A DNA stretch of 64,000 nt from Quillaja saponaria (lineage: Eukaryota; Streptophyta; Magnoliopsida; Fabales; Quillajaceae). Below the pieces are notes generated by a model, which searched no databases, was not told the origin of the DNA, and worked only from the letters and a program-made list of their open reading frames with translations. Positions 61,690 to 64,000 of the stretch are shown piece after piece (the stretch's first letter is position 1; each line of letters opens with the position of its first letter). The stretch is taken from positions 19,894,615 to 19,958,614 of the forward strand of contig CM055607.1 in assembly GCA_029379385.1 (NCBI GenBank), written 5' to 3'. Made by a program: the position numbers and the translations under genes.

Positions 61690-62850
61690 TATTCGCTTCG
61701 ATTTAAGGATTGTTTTTAGTAATGCCTAGAGCACTCATATCCTTCTCAATGTTTGATCCCCATGTAAGTTTCGGTCCCCCTCTATCCCTTCTAACTCCTA
61801 CGTATCACTTGCATAAAGTCATTTTTTCTAACTATGATATCCACTAGCTTACGTTAGATATGTCCCCACTAAAGTAGTCTCCCTCATTTTCTCTACCTCA
61901 ACCTTCCTATACATCTTCTCATTTTGTATTTTATTCTTTTTCGTATGTCTCATTATCTATTTTAACATTCACATTTCAACTACTCCCATCTTATGCGAAT
62001 GTTGTTTCTTAACTGCCCAATATTCGGAACCATGCAACATTACCAGTCTCACTGTCATCTGATAAAATTTTCATTTCAACCTATTTCGGATTATAGGATC
62101 ATATAGAACTTTCGAAGCACTTCGCCATTTCATCCACCTTGCCTTAATTCTATGATTCACATCATGCTCAATTACACCATCTTTCTGTAAAAGTGAACCT
62201 AAATACTTAAATAACTCTTTTGTAGGAATAATTGCATTACCATCTAAAATTATTTTAGTTGAGCCTCATCTAGTGTGACTAAAATCACACTCCATATACT
62301 TGGTTTCATCTGACTCAACCTAAAACCTTTAGATTCTAAAGCAATCATCCATAATTCTAGCTCTAGAACGTTCTTTCATAATTCTAGCTCTAAAGCATTC
62401 CTCCATAATTCTAGCTTAGAATTTAGATCCTTTCTAGTTTCTTCTACTAATACAATGTCATTAGTAAATAGCATGCACCAAGAAGCACTATCTTGAATAG
62501 CATAAGTAAGTTTGTACATGACTAAACCAAAAACGTAGGGCCTTAAGGATGATTTTTGGTGAAGACTTATTGTTGGGAACTCACAAGGTATACCATGGTC
62601 CTTACCCTAGTCGTTACTCTCTCATACATATCCTTGATAACTTTTATATATTTGGTTGATACTTTCTTTTTCTCCAAAACCCATCCCAAAACTTGTCTTG
62701 GCACCCTAACATATGCTTTTTCTATATCAATGACGGCCATGTGAGGATTATTTTTCTTTTCTCTATATTTTTCCATTAATCTATTTAGTAAAAAAATGGT
62801 CTTCATTATTGATCTTTCCAGTATAAATCTAAATTAATCCTCATAAACTA
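61690..62850 (-). pseudogene. RTE-type LINE reverse transcriptase remnant
   Basis: The minus frame 62806-62567 shows the finger/palm region of a plant RTE-like reverse transcriptase: FLLNRLMEKYREKK, VIDIEKAYVRVPRQVL (the conserved D-x-EKA-D-R-VPR block, here with Val for Asp) and YIKVIKDMYE. Further 3' on the minus strand, frames are broken, but 'CMLFTNDIVLVEETRKDL' (about 62478, equivalent of the catalytic (F/Y)-A-D-D block with Asn for an Asp) and LGS.LQKDG remain. Stops and the substituted catalytic residues show it is dead. A 27-bp tandem repeat lies inside. Confidence 0.8.
62349..62428. repeat. 27-bp tandem repeat, three copies
   Basis: Units around 'ccataattctagctctagaacgtt' have the core 'ataattctag' at 62351, 62378 and 62405. 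A 27-bp unit keeps the reading frame. It lies inside the RTE reverse transcriptase remnant. Confidence 0.8.
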
Positions 62851-63469
62851 AAGTCTCGTTCCTAAGCTGTGTACTCATATTTTTTTTAATTTTTTAATTT
62901 TTTAATTGAGGAGAAACTAGCATCATCATAAGTGTATTCATATTTTTTTTTTATTTGAGGAGAAATGTGTAGTTTTTTTTTTTTTTTTTGGGTAAACAAC
63001 ATGTAAAGTTTTTTTCAAATATACTCTATAAAATTATTTTAGAGCATACTTAACTATCATCATATAAAATTATTTTAGAGTATAATCCACTTTTTTTTGT
63101 GTACATTCTGGACATGATAAACTCTGTAGGTAACATTCACTGTTATATTAACAAAAAATCAGAGTTTGTAAAAATGAAATTTATCGATATGATATTTTTA
63201 TAGTTTGTAGTATTAAACACAAATATTATAAAATGAAAGAGTAAATTAATCAATATGTAGTCAAGTTGAAGTACACATTTGATTTGAATTTGACGGCGAA
63301 ACCACGTCTCGTTATCTAGGTTTTTACTTAAGTAACCAACCACATAAGTAAACCGTGATGCCATATCTTCTTCTATATAAGTATATAGATAAGTGAACTG
63401 TTTATCCTCTTGCTCTATCGTACTGTCGCATCTGTTTGTAGAGGTAGAGGGAATAGAGAGAAATACCCG
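62851..63469. other. Upstream region of the RS-like gene
   Basis: No gene is present. T-runs lie near 62879 and 62976, with two copies of 'ataaaattattttagag' at about 63027 and 63064. The part nearest 63470 is the likely promoter and leader of the plus-strand RS-like gene; no TATA box was clear. Confidence 0.45.
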
Positions 63470-63477
63470 AAACCCTA
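63470..63477 (+). promoter_or_regulatory. Telo-box (AAACCCTA) before the start codon
   Basis: AAACCCTA ends one base before the ATG at 63479. Telo-boxes are common in leaders of plant genes for translation and RNA processing, which fits the RS-like protein. Function is inferred from the motif only. Confidence 0.6.
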
Positions 63478-63478
63478 G

Positions 63479-64000
63479 ATGGATTGGCATTCGGAGAAAG
63501 AAAAATCCAGCAAGAGAACCAGAGAGGACCGGGATCATAGCGACCGAGACAGAGAACATGATCGGGATCGGGATCGCAAAAATCGAAACCGAGAGGGCGA
63601 TGGCAAAAGCCACCGAGACTACGATCACAACCACAATCATCGATCGGACAGAGATGCCAAGCGAGAGCGATACCACGAGCCCCGTGACCACAAATCCAGG
63701 CGAGAACGATCGATCGAGCTGCGGGACGAGCGAGAAGGCTCTCGCGACCGTGACTACAAGCGCGAGCGGTCCTATGATTCAAGGGACGAGAGAGAAGGTA
63801 GCAGAGAGAGGGCTTATGATAGAAAAGTGAAACGCGAGCGGTCTTATGAGAGGGACGAGGGTAAAGATGGGCCTAAGCATGGGAAAAATATTATTGGGAA
63901 AGCTTATGAGGAGAGAGAATTGGACATTGAGTACAGGAGCGAGAGGGAGAAATCGGTAGAGAAGCGCCATCCCATTCACTTGCACAAGAGGAAAGAGAGG
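63479..64000 (+). CDS. Arg/Asp/Glu-rich (RS/RD-like) nuclear protein, N-terminal part
   Basis: The frame opens at ATG 63479 and stays open for 174 codons to the window edge, so the rest is missing. The protein starts MDWHSEKEKSSKRTREDRD and is almost wholly made of Arg paired with Asp, Glu or Ser, plus a His-rich patch (residues about 50-58). A degenerate repeat of KRERSY..RDEREGSR.R.YD type recurs around residues 80-120. Such low-complexity arms occur in spliceosomal and other RNA-processing proteins and usually mediate nuclear speckle targeting and RNA or protein contacts. Codon usage is much richer in G/C than the surroundings, supporting real coding sequence. No folded domain is reached, so the exact family (splicing factor, SR-related kinase, helicase and so on) cannot be named. 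Confidence 0.8.
   Translation, partial: MDWHSEKEKSSKRTREDRDHSDRDREHDRDRDRKNRNREGDGKSHRDYDHNHNHRSDRDAKRERYHEPRDHKSRRERSIELRDEREGSRDRDYKRERSYDSRDEREGSRERAYDRKVKRERSYERDEGKDGPKHGKNIIGKAYEERELDIEYRSEREKSVEKRHPIHLHKRKER

Noticed and set aside
63143..63985. Other frames overlapping the RS-like gene
   Set aside because: They are shadows of the repetitive Arg codons; only the frame from 63479 gives the RS/RD pattern and stays open to the edge.

Overview
This window is a nuclear segment of a flowering plant, most likely a woody eudicot. The evidence is low GC, split genes with GT..AG introns, plant-specific protein families, and dense nested LTR retrotransposons, LINEs and a probable endogenous pararetrovirus. 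Only two loci look like working protein genes: an NT-C2 (EEIG1/EHBP1 N-terminal) domain gene near the left edge (957-4573, minus, four exons) and the 5' end of an Arg/Asp/Glu-rich, RS-like gene that runs off the right edge (63479-64000, plus). A third gene-sized locus (26257-37234, plus) is a UBP8-type ubiquitin-specific protease that keeps its 13-exon layout but carries three in-frame stops and several frameshifts, so I call it a pseudogene.

Layout. 1-268: LINE 3' end. 957-4573: NT-C2 gene. 6020-9163: LTR-like block. 9164-22985: a cluster of related long LTR-like repeats in both orientations. One of them (9164-12757) carries the broken first exon of a two-pore potassium channel (TPK) gene, and another is joined to a Ty3/gypsy gag remnant. 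23230-23970: probable caulimovirid fragment. 24000-26250: AT-rich DNA with microsatellites and a direct repeat. 26257-37234: UBP8-like pseudogene with a LINE fragment in its third intron. 38185-38664: near-identical 240-bp tandem duplication. 38690-50105: degenerate Ty1/copia element with long LTRs, which contain a nested solo LTR and a SINE-like insertion. 51875-52197: CACTA-like end. 52752-58570: two more members of the 9-23 kb repeat family, in minus orientation, with a LINE RNase H fragment between them. 60672-61106: MITE-like element. 61690-62850: RTE-type LINE reverse transcriptase remnant. 63470 onward: telo-box leader and the RS-like gene.

The genes show no functional linkage to each other. 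This is a gene-poor, transposon-rich interval, and I found no convincing new biological system. The most informative observations are the TPK gene fragment inside an LTR-like repeat, the intron-bearing protease pseudogene, the probable viral fossil, and several recent-looking short tandem duplications. Repeat boundaries are estimates made by comparing copies within the window by eye.
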